Of a stretch of DNA of 64,000 bases, positions 1 through 6,751 are shown one piece after another; within the stretch, counting starts at the first letter, position 1, and the number at the start of each line of letters is the position of its first letter. The DNA is taken from positions 116,642-180,641 of the forward strand of contig CAMJGE010000004.1 of assembly GCA_946405145.1 (NCBI GenBank), in the 5' to 3' direction. The notes beneath the pieces were generated by a model. The model was given only the letters and a program-made list of their open reading frames with translations. It made no database searches and was not told the DNA's origin. The DNA is from an uncultured Prevotella sp. (GTDB taxonomy: Bacteria; Bacteroidota; Bacteroidia; Bacteroidales; Bacteroidaceae). The position numbers and the translations under genes were made by a program.

Positions 1-1
1 C

Positions 2-502
2 AAGCCTCGTATCATGCGTGCTGACCTCTGTGGTGGAGCCCTACTCGACCTCGGCGTCTATGCCCTCAACTTTGTGCGAATGTTCTTCCCTGCCGATATC
101 GTGAATATAGAGAGTACCTGTGTGAAGAGCAAGACAGGCATGGACCTCACCAATGCCATGACCCTGACACTGGGCGACGGCATGCTCTGCAACCTCCAGT
201 CGAGTGCTGCCTGCGTAGGCGATAATATCGGTGTTATTGCAGGTACTGATGGCAATCTCATCATCGACAATATCAATAATCCACAGAAGATAACTGTCAA
301 CACCCACGATCGTGAGTTTGTAGAAGACATACACGTACCCCAGCAGATTACAGGTTACGAGTATCAGTTCATCGCCTGCAGACAAGCCCTGATCGACGGA
401 CTTCTGGAACCCAAGGAGATGCCGTTGGAAGAGACGCTCTACATCATGCAGCTCATGGACGACTTCCGCCAGAAGTGGGGTGTTCGCTATCCGATGGATT
501 AA
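2..502 (+). CDS. Gfo/Idh/MocA family oxidoreductase, C-terminal part (5' end outside window)
   Basis: The reading frame is open from the left edge, so the gene is cut by the window; the ATG at 14 is internal. The visible 162+ residues are the C-terminal alpha/beta domain of Gfo/Idh/MocA NAD(P)-dependent sugar oxidoreductases, with the GGALLDLGVYALN segment typical of the dihydrodiol-dehydrogenase-like branch and a long beta-sheet region (NLIIDNINNPQKITV). The Rossmann domain and the EKP motif lie upstream of the window. Substrate cannot be inferred. Its TAA overlaps the stop codon of the convergent gene on the other strand (499-502). Family call firm, specific function unknown. Confidence 0.85.
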   Translation, partial: KPRIMRADLCGGALLDLGVYALNFVRMFFPADIVNIESTCVKSKTGMDLTNAMTLTLGDGMLCNLQSSAACVGDNIGVIAGTDGNLIIDNINNPQKITVNTHDREFVEDIHVPQQITGYEYQFIACRQALIDGLLEPKEMPLEETLYIMQLMDDFRQKWGVRYPMD

Positions 503-1314
503 TAGGCGTAAACTAATCCGTATTTCTCATGCAGCAGGCGCAGCGTGCCGTCAGCCTTCATCCGCTGGATGGTTTTGTTCACCTGCTGCAATAAATCTTC
601 TTGTCCTTGCCGCATTAGCACCCCTATCTCCCCTTTCGTAAAAGGTTCGTTCAACAGCGGAGCAGCCAGTCGGCTGTCGGTCTGCACATAATAAGGTGCC
701 TCTGTGATCTCCGTGATCATCACGTCAGCCTCTCCCTCGGCTATCAGTGAAGGTATCTCCTCATTCTTCTGATGAACGATGATGGTGGCATGTGTCAGCT
801 TCTCGTTAGCAAACTTCTCATTCAGTCCACCGGGATTCACCATCACTCGCACATCCTCCTTGTCAAGGTCTGCTAAGGTATGGAAACGATCGGCATCCGT
901 CGCTCTACAGAGGATGGTCTTGCCGTTAGCCAGATAGCCCTCACTCATCAGCATCGTCTCCTTTCTGGTGTCAGTGATGGTGATTCCTCCCATAGCCAGG
1001 TCGAAGGTCTGAGGCTCTGCCAACACATCAGCCGTCAGTGTAGGCCACGAGGTCTTAACGAACTTCGTCTCGACACCCAGACCTTTGGCAATCTCCCTTG
1101 CTACCTCGATGCCGAAGCCCCAGTAGGTGCCATCGGCTTCACAGAACGACAGCGGCCTGTAGTCACCAGTGGTTCCAACAAGCAAGGTGTCTCGCGCCAC
1201 AATCTCAGCTACCTTTCCACCGACAGGTGCATTAGGGGAGTCGATGTTCGAGCAGGCAACTAGAAACGTTGTGCTGCAAAGGGTCAGTATAACGGTAAAT
1301 AATATCTTCTTCAT
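499..1314 (-). CDS. Periplasmic substrate-binding-fold protein, cyclohexadienyl (arogenate/prephenate) dehydratase-like
   Basis: A 271-residue exported lipoprotein. I chose the ATG at 1314 (MKKILFTV) over the longer ORF start at 1341 because it begins the signal peptide directly; the lipobox reads VACS. The body is an SBP_bac_3 fold, but details match Pseudomonas PheC rather than a plain amino-acid binder: VGTTGDYRPLSF near the N-terminus, a TSWPTL segment, VNPGGLNEKF, and ITEITEA, where PheC carries its catalytic Glu. Known PheC enzymes convert prephenate or arogenate to phenylpyruvate or phenylalanine in the periplasm. No ABC permease or ATPase gene is adjacent, which fits an enzyme more than a transporter component. 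An ordinary amino-acid-binding lipoprotein remains possible. It has its own promoter and a leader of about 150 bases. Confidence 0.7.
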   Translation of the reverse strand: MKKILFTVILTLCSTTFLVACSNIDSPNAPVGGKVAEIVARDTLLVGTTGDYRPLSFCEADGTYWGFGIEVAREIAKGLGVETKFVKTSWPTLTADVLAEPQTFDLAMGGITITDTRKETMLMSEGYLANGKTILCRATDADRFHTLADLDKEDVRVMVNPGGLNEKFANEKLTHATIIVHQKNEEIPSLIAEGEADVMITEITEAPYYVQTDSRLAAPLLNEPFTKGEIGVLMRQGQEDLLQQVNKTIQRMKADGTLRLLHEKYGLVYAY

Positions 1315-1466
1315 ATCGTTAAGTATTTTCCTATTTCTCAAAACCTATTCCTTAATCGTAATTTCTGCGGTTATACTATGAAAAACTATCCCGTGCACTA
1401 AGAAAAATTTTCTCTATAGTTATGCCGCAAATTTTGTTGCCTGATGCCTGTTTTTAAGGAACGATG

Positions 1467-1474
1467 CAAAGGTA
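1467..1474 (-). promoter_or_regulatory. -7 element for the PheC-like gene
   Basis: The minus strand reads TACCTTTG, the Bacteroidota -7 consensus TAnnTTTG. No convincing -33 TTTG lies at the usual 19-21 base spacing. It implies a leader of about 150 bases before the ATG at 1314, the longest in this window. I recognise no riboswitch fold in it. Confidence 0.5.
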
Positions 1475-1568
1475 ATGATTTTTGGTGAATTATACATATT
1501 TTCAAGCGATTATTTTGGCTCACCGGTAAATAAATTCATAAAGGCATACGATTTTGGCTTATTTTTTG

Positions 1569-1577
1569 TACCTTTGC
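1569..1577 (+). promoter_or_regulatory. -7 element for the DUF3667 gene
   Basis: TACCTTTGC lies only 8 bases before the ATG at 1585, so the transcript would be nearly leaderless if this ATG is used. No TTTG is found at 19-21 bases upstream. Confidence 0.55.
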
Positions 1578-1584
1578 AGTCAGA

Positions 1585-2553
1585 ATGAAAGATGTAAAAG
1601 ACAGATACAGGCGATTTAAGGAATGGGAGCAGCAGCCTCACCAGGTGGCTCCGCTCTCAGAAGAGCAACACAAGTGTGCTACCTGTGGCACACACTATAC
1701 AGGCAACTACTGTCCCCGATGCGGCCAGTCGGCTAAGATAGGCCGCTACTCCTTCAAGAATGCGTTTCTGTTGCTTCTTGATGTGTGGGGTTTGGGCAAT
1801 CGGGGCATGTTCCGTAGCATCCGTGACCTGATACTACGCCCTGGCTACATGATCCGCGACTACCTCAGAGGTATGCAGATGGCCTATTTCCCTCCCTTCA
1901 AGATGTTCTTTCTGCTCCTCACCCTGTCGTTCCTGATAGACACGGGCATGAACTTTCAGGGCGAGAACCGCTTCCAGCTACAGCAGGAGCAATATGAGAA
2001 GACCATAAAAGAGGCTAAGACTGAGCAAAAACAGGCGGAGGCAAAAAAGGGGAAGGCAGAAGAAGAGACCGACAAGACACTCACTGCCGAGGAAAGGGCA
2101 AGGCAGCAAAAGAAGAAAAAGGTATTAAACATGTTTGACACTGAAGAGATAAACTTAATTACCTGGGAGTGGTGCAACAAACATGTCTCGCTGGTGTGGC
2201 TCACTGGTCTGCTACTCTTCACCGTGCCCCTCTACATGATGTTCCGCCATAGTCCTGCCATACCAGACTTACGATTTTCGGAGTGCTTCGTGGCAATGAT
2301 CTACATCACCAATATGCTTCTGATCTACAGCATCGTCCCCTCATTACTGTTGGCCCTCGGTTCAAAGACAGATGAGGTGATCAGTACGCTGCTCCTACTA
2401 CTGGCCATCATCCCCATCAAGCAATTTTCGGGCTACAGCTACTGGAGCACCATCTGGCGACTGCTCGTTGCCCTCATCCCCTTCACGATCATCGTCGTCC
2501 TACTGACCATTGTCATCTTCTTTACATACGCCTACATCTATATCCATTATTAG
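1585..2553 (+). CDS. DUF3667 family membrane protein with zinc ribbon
   Basis: This 322-residue protein starts with a zinc ribbon (Cys31, Cys34, Cys43, Cys46 in CATCGTHYTGNYCPRCG). A conserved block, FKNAFLLLLDVWGLGNRGMFRSI.., then LILRPGYMIRDYLRG, is diagnostic of DUF3667 in Bacteroidota. A first membrane segment (FKMFFLLLTLSFLI) is followed by a charged Lys/Glu-rich cytoplasmic or periplasmic coil at about residues 135-190, then four or so further hydrophobic segments. Function of the family is unknown. The gene stands alone, with a promoter directly in front and a convergent protease gene behind it. Confidence 0.85.
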   Translation: MKDVKDRYRRFKEWEQQPHQVAPLSEEQHKCATCGTHYTGNYCPRCGQSAKIGRYSFKNAFLLLLDVWGLGNRGMFRSIRDLILRPGYMIRDYLRGMQMAYFPPFKMFFLLLTLSFLIDTGMNFQGENRFQLQQEQYEKTIKEAKTEQKQAEAKKGKAEEETDKTLTAEERARQQKKKKVLNMFDTEEINLITWEWCNKHVSLVWLTGLLLFTVPLYMMFRHSPAIPDLRFSECFVAMIYITNMLLIYSIVPSLLLALGSKTDEVISTLLLLLAIIPIKQFSGYSYWSTIWRLLVALIPFTIIVVLLTIVIFFTYAYIYIHY

Positions 2554-2579
2554 AGGGAAAACCTTATAACACAAGGAAT

Positions 2580-4091
2580 TCACTTCCTGTAACGATCGTA
2601 TTTGTCATTATAAGGTGGATTATGGATAGGCATCATGGGATTCTTCATCAGCCAGCGGCTCCAGCCAGTACGACGTTCGAACTCAGTAGGAAGGATGGAG
2701 TTCGCCCACACCAACTGCGGGTTGGACATTCCCCATTCGATAGTGATATACTTATTGCTGCTGGCCTGCCAGAGCACGGGCTGTCCCTCGTTGTCATAAC
2801 ACAGATAGCCCAAAAGGTCGTCAATGCGCTGCTCTTCGTAATTGGCAGTTAGTTTGCCCAGTGCACCCAGTGTGACGCTATAGCTCAGTGGGTAGTCAAC
2901 TTTCAGGCCGGTATGGTCTAATGCATAGGCGTGATGTACCTGAGCCGCCTGTATGGCGCGTTTCAGATCGGCATAGATGGCACGCAGCTCCTGGCTGTCT
3001 TTATAAGGACCCTCCACCAGCTGGCGGCAATAGTCGAGCAGATCGTACATCGGCTCATCGTTGAAATACTGATAGCACTTCGAACTAGGCGTTACGTAGT
3101 CGGCTGAGTTGTTAGTCAGATGCGTGCAGAGGAAATTGACAAAGCGGCGCATCGGATCCCATACTGCGGGCAGTTTCCTCATGTCGGTAAGCACGAAATC
3201 CTTGTTCAACGGCACCTTCGTGAGCTTATCTTCAGGCAGATAGTCGTTGTGCTGTGCAGCCACGCTGTCGAGATAGGCACTCATCTCGCTCTCGAAGCCC
3301 TTCCCCTGGGCAATGTTCTCCAGCGCTGTCAGCAGGTGCTCGTAACTGCCGCCTCGGTTGGAGTGGCCTGACGCCATCACATAGTCAGTGACACCCGTCA
3401 GTTCCGAGAGGAACTCGATGTTGTTCAGCATGCAGCAGTCGAGGTAGAGCAATTTCAGATGGATGCCTGCGCGCTCCAGTCCCTGACGTAGTTCCCGGGC
3501 GGTCATGGCGCGGTCCTGCAGATTATCATCGAGCAGCACGCCGATATGGCTCATGCAGATGTTTGGATACAGATCGTCGGGATCACCGACAGCCCATCCG
3601 CTGCCATGCCCCGTCAGTATGAGGATATAGTTGTCGGCGGGAGCCTCTTTCTTGCAGAATCTGACGAACGAGGCCAGGCTGTCGGGTTGGAACATTTCTG
3701 CCTCGCTGCCGCCCCACAGGTCGTTGTCGGTCAGGTCGAGAAAATTTTTAATGTTCTTCTGCGCATCGGGCAGTTGGTCATTGGTAAGTTCGTAGCGATA
3801 CACAAAGCCAGGTCTGCCGCCAGGCACATAATTATATTCGTACTTATTCTTCATCCTCGATGTCTCCTGTTTGAGACCTTCAGGCGATGAGTATTTCATC
3901 TGGACGAAGACGTTCGCATCCGTCGATCCAGCATCGGGATCGGGCAAAAGATCCTTGAGCTCCCCCTCGATATTATCATCCAGATTGCCGCCGCCAATGG
4001 CATAGACCATCAGGTTGAAGGGTTGCCGATCTTGGCCCTTGGCAGACATAACGACGATGAGAGTCAACAAGAGAAAAAACATTCTACTCAT
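2580..4091 (-). CDS. Secreted clostripain-type (C11 family) cysteine protease
   Basis: A 503-residue protein with a cleavable signal peptide (about residues 1-19, ending MSAKGQ). The caspase-like clostripain fold shows in its start (FNLMVYAIGGGNLDDN), the catalytic His162 in ILILTGHGSGW, and the catalytic Cys220 in LLYLDCCMLNNIEFL; the family usually has DAC, here it is DCC. A C-terminal region of about 200 residues after the protease core is not recognised. C11 proteases in gut Bacteroidota are secreted or periplasmic and often self-activating; target unknown. It is a single gene convergent with the DUF3667 gene. No lipobox is visible. Confidence 0.85.
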   Translation of the reverse strand: MSRMFFLLLTLIVVMSAKGQDRQPFNLMVYAIGGGNLDDNIEGELKDLLPDPDAGSTDANVFVQMKYSSPEGLKQETSRMKNKYEYNYVPGGRPGFVYRYELTNDQLPDAQKNIKNFLDLTDNDLWGGSEAEMFQPDSLASFVRFCKKEAPADNYILILTGHGSGWAVGDPDDLYPNICMSHIGVLLDDNLQDRAMTARELRQGLERAGIHLKLLYLDCCMLNNIEFLSELTGVTDYVMASGHSNRGGSYEHLLTALENIAQGKGFESEMSAYLDSVAAQHNDYLPEDKLTKVPLNKDFVLTDMRKLPAVWDPMRRFVNFLCTHLTNNSADYVTPSSKCYQYFNDEPMYDLLDYCRQLVEGPYKDSQELRAIYADLKRAIQAAQVHHAYALDHTGLKVDYPLSYSVTLGALGKLTANYEEQRIDDLLGYLCYDNEGQPVLWQASSNKYITIEWGMSNPQLVWANSILPTEFERRTGWSRWLMKNPMMPIHNPPYNDKYDRYRK

Positions 4092-4162
4092 ATTTGAAAG
4101 AGATTAGTAGTTAATAAATAAAGGTTCAGAATCTTTCGATCCTCAGCCTCTTTTACTTTTTG

Positions 4163-4230
4163 TCGGGATTACTGGACTCGAACCAGCGACCTCGCGCCCC
4201 CAGTAGCTAGCCAACTGGCGCTAAATCCCA
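4163..4230 (-). pseudogene. Degenerate tRNA-Pro copy (possible att-site remnant)
   Basis: The minus strand resembles the real tRNA-Pro at 5015-5087. The 3' half, from the anticodon loop to the discriminator base, is the same: 41 bases (4161-4201) match 5013-5053 exactly. The 5' half is altered, the length is 68 instead of 73, the anticodon loop has one G fewer, and the D and anticodon stems do not pair properly. I therefore call it a non-functional tRNA. It could be an integration-site duplication or the decayed member of a tandem tRNA pair. Confidence 0.75.
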
Positions 4231-4267
4231 CTGAAAATCAACGATTTCTGCTATTCTTCTATCTTAC

Positions 4268-4291
4268 GGTTTACATCTGGGTTTACTTTTG
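4268..4291. repeat. Left copy of 24-base arm-like direct repeat
   Basis: GGTTTACATCTG followed by GGTTTACTTTTG: two related 12-mers in tandem. The same 24-base arrangement recurs at 4896-4919 with 22 of 24 bases identical, 628 bases away, in the same orientation. Placement just inside the tRNA copies resembles arm-type binding sites of tyrosine recombinases; that role is inferred. Confidence 0.65.
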
Positions 4292-4722
4292 TACACCGTT
4301 TGATTAGACATTAAATAATTTCAATTCTCGCTTTGATCCACTTGGAATCGGTTACAAAATTACAGCAAAAAGAGGATAAATGCAAATAATATTGCATTTT
4401 TTTTCTAAATCGCAGTCATTTTGTTAGAGAAATAAGATTCCTCCATATTTCCAATTCTGACAGAAACTCATATATTTAGCAAAGTTTATTTGACATAATC
4501 AGCTATTAGACTCTTATTCTTTTCGGTGGCGAAGTTACGAATAGTTTTTCAGATAGCAAGCAAACTCCCAATAAAAAAGTGACAATTTAACAAAAAAGAG
4601 GCATAAATCACCTTGTATAGATGAAATATGCCTCTGTGTTTATTAGAATCGGAAATCAAAAATAGAATCTCCAAATCGGTAGCCATTCACCTTTTTACCA
4701 TCTCCCTAGTTAGGAAACAAAA

Positions 4723-4785
4723 ATTCCCAGCCTGGGAATGAAATGTTCCCAAACTGGGAACAAAGTATTCCCATTAGGGGGAATA
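4723..4785. repeat. Three tandem palindromes with about 22 bp centre-to-centre spacing
   Basis: Three perfect inverted repeats follow each other: ATTCCCAG-C-CTGGGAAT (4723-4739), GTTCCCA-AAC-TGGGAAC (4745-4761) and TATTCCC-ATTAGG-GGGAATA (4766-4785). Their centres are about 22 bases apart, two helical turns, so bound dimers would sit on the same face of the DNA. All share the half site TTCCC. No gene is close enough to name a regulator target. Confidence 0.8.
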
Positions 4786-4895
4786 TTTCGCAGCAATAAG
4801 GGGCACTTATTTCAAGATAAGTGGCGGTTATTCCTGAATAAATATTAGGTATCGTAAAAAAAACTATCACTTCATTTGTCTGATGAACCATCCTT

Positions 4896-4928
4896 GGTTT
4901 ACTTCTCGGTTTACTTTTGAAGTAAACC
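4896..4928. repeat. Right copy of arm-like repeat, ending in a palindrome
   Basis: GGTTTACTTCTC followed by GGTTTACTTTTG matches the left copy at 4268-4291. Here the second 12-mer also forms a perfect 9-bp inverted repeat, GGTTTACTT-TTG-AAGTAAACC (4908-4928), just before the tRNA-Pro terminator. Confidence 0.65.
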
Positions 4929-4966
4929 AGCACGTCAACCGCATTCACGCCGTTTTGAACGGAATA

Positions 4967-5007
4967 AAAGAAAAGAGCCCGAAAATCTACTGATTCTCAG
5001 GCTCTTA
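4967..5007 (-). terminator. Terminator of tRNA-Pro
   Basis: Arms AAGAGCC (4973-4979) and GGCTCTT (5000-5006) flank a loop of about 20 bases. On the minus strand the stem is followed by a T-rich run (CTTTTCTTTTATT). It sits directly downstream of the tRNA-Pro 3' end. Confidence 0.6.
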
Positions 5008-5014
5008 ACCTCTG

Positions 5015-5087
5015 TCGGGATTACTGGACTCGAACCAGCGACCTCGCGCCCCCCAGACGTGTGCGCTACCAACTGCGCTAAATCCCG
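5015..5087 (-). tRNA. tRNA-Pro (anticodon GGG)
   Basis: A 73-base cloverleaf: acceptor CGGGATT/AATCCCG, D stem GCGC/GCGC, anticodon loop CTGGGGG giving GGG, T arm GCTGG-TTCGAGT-CCAGT, discriminator A. CCA is not encoded. The anticodon stem has one A-C mismatch. It has its own promoter (-33 and -7 both present) and terminator. Its 3' half is duplicated 852 bases away. Confidence 0.9.
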
Positions 5088-5132
5088 ATCATAAAAATAA
5101 TGCTTAGCACTGACTTTTGTCGAATGCGGGTG

Positions 5133-5164
5133 CAAAGGTACATACTTTTTGCGAAACAACCAAA
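5133..5164 (-). promoter_or_regulatory. Promoter of tRNA-Pro
   Basis: On the minus strand, TTTG (5161-5164), 20 bases, then TACCTTTG (5133-5140): a perfect Bacteroidota housekeeping promoter, about 45 bases before the mature tRNA 5' end. Confidence 0.8.
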
Positions 5165-5219
5165 TTTTTAACCAACTTTTTTCTTTTAAGATATATTATC
5201 ATAATTTTGGAGGCTGTTA

Positions 5220-5252
5220 TTTGTATATACCGATTATTATAAGTAACTTTGC
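5220..5252 (+). promoter_or_regulatory. Promoter of the aroA-porW-porX operon
   Basis: TTTG (5220-5223), 20 bases, TAACTTTGC (5244-5252). It lies 24 bases before the aroA ATG and is the only clear promoter before the six-kilobase run of same-strand genes. Confidence 0.8.
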
Positions 5253-5276
5253 ATTCGCAAAACATGAATCGTACAA

Positions 5277-6530
5277 ATGGAACAATATAGACTTACAGCT
5301 CCACAACGGCTTGACGTCACCGTCGAGCTGCCAGCCTCTAAGAGTATTTCTAACAGAGCACTGATTATCTACGCGCTCAGCGGAGGCACCCAGCTGCCTG
5401 AGAATCTCAGTGACTGCGACGATACAGAAGTAATCATCAAGGCACTCCAAGAGATGCCTGAAGAGATTAACATCAAAGCCGCTGGTACTGCCATGCGGTT
5501 TATGACAGCCTACCTGAGTGTGGCTGGTGGTACGCATGTGCTGACAGGAACGGAGCGTATGAAGCACCGTCCGATAGGGATCCTCGTGGACGCCCTCCGG
5601 TTATTGGGTGCAGACATCACGTATGTGGGCGAAGAGGGTTTTCCACCACTCCGCATCAACGGTAAGAAGCTGGAGGGCGGACTGCTGGAGATACCTGGCA
5701 ACGTGAGTTCACAGTACATCTCTGCCCTGTTAATGATCGGACCGAGTCTGAAAAAAGGACTCACCCTGAGACTCACAGGTAACATCATCTCAAGACCTTA
5801 TATCGACTTGACACTGTGGACCATGCGTGAGTTTGGGGCTGATGCCGACTGGAGTACAGTGGATACCATCACAGTGAAACCAACGCCTTATCAGAGTCGT
5901 CCCTACTTCATCGAGAACGACTGGAGCGGTGCCAGCTACTGGTATGAGATTATGTCGCTGATACAGGATCAGGATGCTGAGTTAAGGCTTTCAGGACTGA
6001 TGGACGGTTCGAAACAGGGCGACTCTGTGACACGGTATATCTTCAGCCTGCTGGGCGTGAAGAATAAGTTTGAGACGAAGAAGGTGGGTATCCCCCAGAC
6101 AGTGACAGTGGCAAAGAACGGCCGTTGCGTGTCGAAGTTGGAATACGATTTCGTGAACTCGCCCGATCTGGCGCAAACCTTCGTGGTGACCTGTGCCGCC
6201 AAAGGCATCCCCTTCCACTTTACAGGTCTCTCTACCTTGAAGATCAAAGAGACGGACCGTATTGAGGCCCTGAAGAAGGAGATGCGGAAGCTGGGCTTTG
6301 TGTTGAAAGACAGAAACGACAGTGAGCTGATCTGGGACGGTGAGCGCTGTGAACCAGACTTCGAACAAGGCATCGACACCTATGAGGATCATCGTATGGC
6401 ACTCTCTATAGCCCCTTTTGCCTGTATCCATCCAGGACTGATCATCAACAATCCGCAGGTGGTGACTAAGTCGTACCCCCATTTCTGGGATGACCTGAAG
6501 AAGGCTGGATTTGAGATTGAGAGATTATGA
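5277..6530 (+). CDS. aroA: 3-phosphoshikimate 1-carboxyvinyltransferase (EPSP synthase)
   Basis: This enzyme joins shikimate-3-phosphate and phosphoenolpyruvate in the sixth step of the shikimate pathway, in the cytoplasm. The 417-residue length is normal. Family landmarks run in order: PASKSISNRALII near the N-terminus, a DCDDTEVI segment, GTAMRFMTAYLSV, the conserved ERMKHRPIGILVDALRLLGA, SSQYISALLM, KETDRIEALKKEM and DHRMALSIA near the end. The start is the first in-frame ATG after a perfect promoter; the ATG at 5264 is out of frame. Its stop overlaps the next gene's ATG (ATGA at 6527-6530), so aroA probably heads the operon containing the T9SS genes porW and porX. Confidence 0.97.
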   Translation: MEQYRLTAPQRLDVTVELPASKSISNRALIIYALSGGTQLPENLSDCDDTEVIIKALQEMPEEINIKAAGTAMRFMTAYLSVAGGTHVLTGTERMKHRPIGILVDALRLLGADITYVGEEGFPPLRINGKKLEGGLLEIPGNVSSQYISALLMIGPSLKKGLTLRLTGNIISRPYIDLTLWTMREFGADADWSTVDTITVKPTPYQSRPYFIENDWSGASYWYEIMSLIQDQDAELRLSGLMDGSKQGDSVTRYIFSLLGVKNKFETKKVGIPQTVTVAKNGRCVSKLEYDFVNSPDLAQTFVVTCAAKGIPFHFTGLSTLKIKETDRIEALKKEMRKLGFVLKDRNDSELIWDGERCEPDFEQGIDTYEDHRMALSIAPFACIHPGLIINNPQVVTKSYPHFWDDLKKAGFEIERL

Positions 6531-6751
6531 GTTTCGCTTTAGTATGTATCAGCATGATTGCGGTGATCGGACTGATAGCCGCCATCGCCTCCCATTTCGA
6601 CAGGAGTGACGACACCATTGCCGTAGCCCACGACTGCGCCACCTGTACGGCTGCTCAGGAAGGCAACTGCAAGATTCACTGCCTGATAGAGGAGAAAAAG
6701 CGCAAGGAAGCTGAAGAGAAAGAAGGCACATGCACTGGAGATGGCACATAG
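6527..6751 (+). CDS. Small cysteine-rich membrane protein
   Basis: 74 residues. One N-terminal membrane helix (about residues 3-22, ALVCISMIAVIGLIAAIA) is followed by a short cytoplasmic tail with four cysteines in a CATC...C..HC pattern and then a very charged KKRKEAEEKE stretch. The arrangement could bind a metal, but I do not recognise a named family. It is likely a real gene because its ATG overlaps the aroA stop by 4 bases and its 3' end overlaps porW by 22 bases, giving a tightly coupled unit. Confidence 0.7.
   Translation: MSFALVCISMIAVIGLIAAIASHFDRSDDTIAVAHDCATCTAAQEGNCKIHCLIEEKKRKEAEEKEGTCTGDGT

Larger units (their letters stand above)
4231..4966. other. Gene-poor AT-rich spacer between tRNA-Pro copies, probable scar of a lost element
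   Basis: About 740 bases without a credible gene. The 80-codon ORF at 4706-4948 on the minus strand has no recognisable domain, and part of it is only the translation of the three palindromes. The spacer contains a 24-base imperfect direct repeat near each end and three adjacent palindromes, and is otherwise AT-rich. Its position between a tRNA and a partial tRNA copy suggests an integrative element whose genes were deleted; this is inference. Confidence 0.5.

Noticed and set aside
4706-4948. 80-codon minus-strand ORF in the tRNA-Pro spacer
   Set aside because: No motif and no promoter, and its last third is the translation of the three palindromes.
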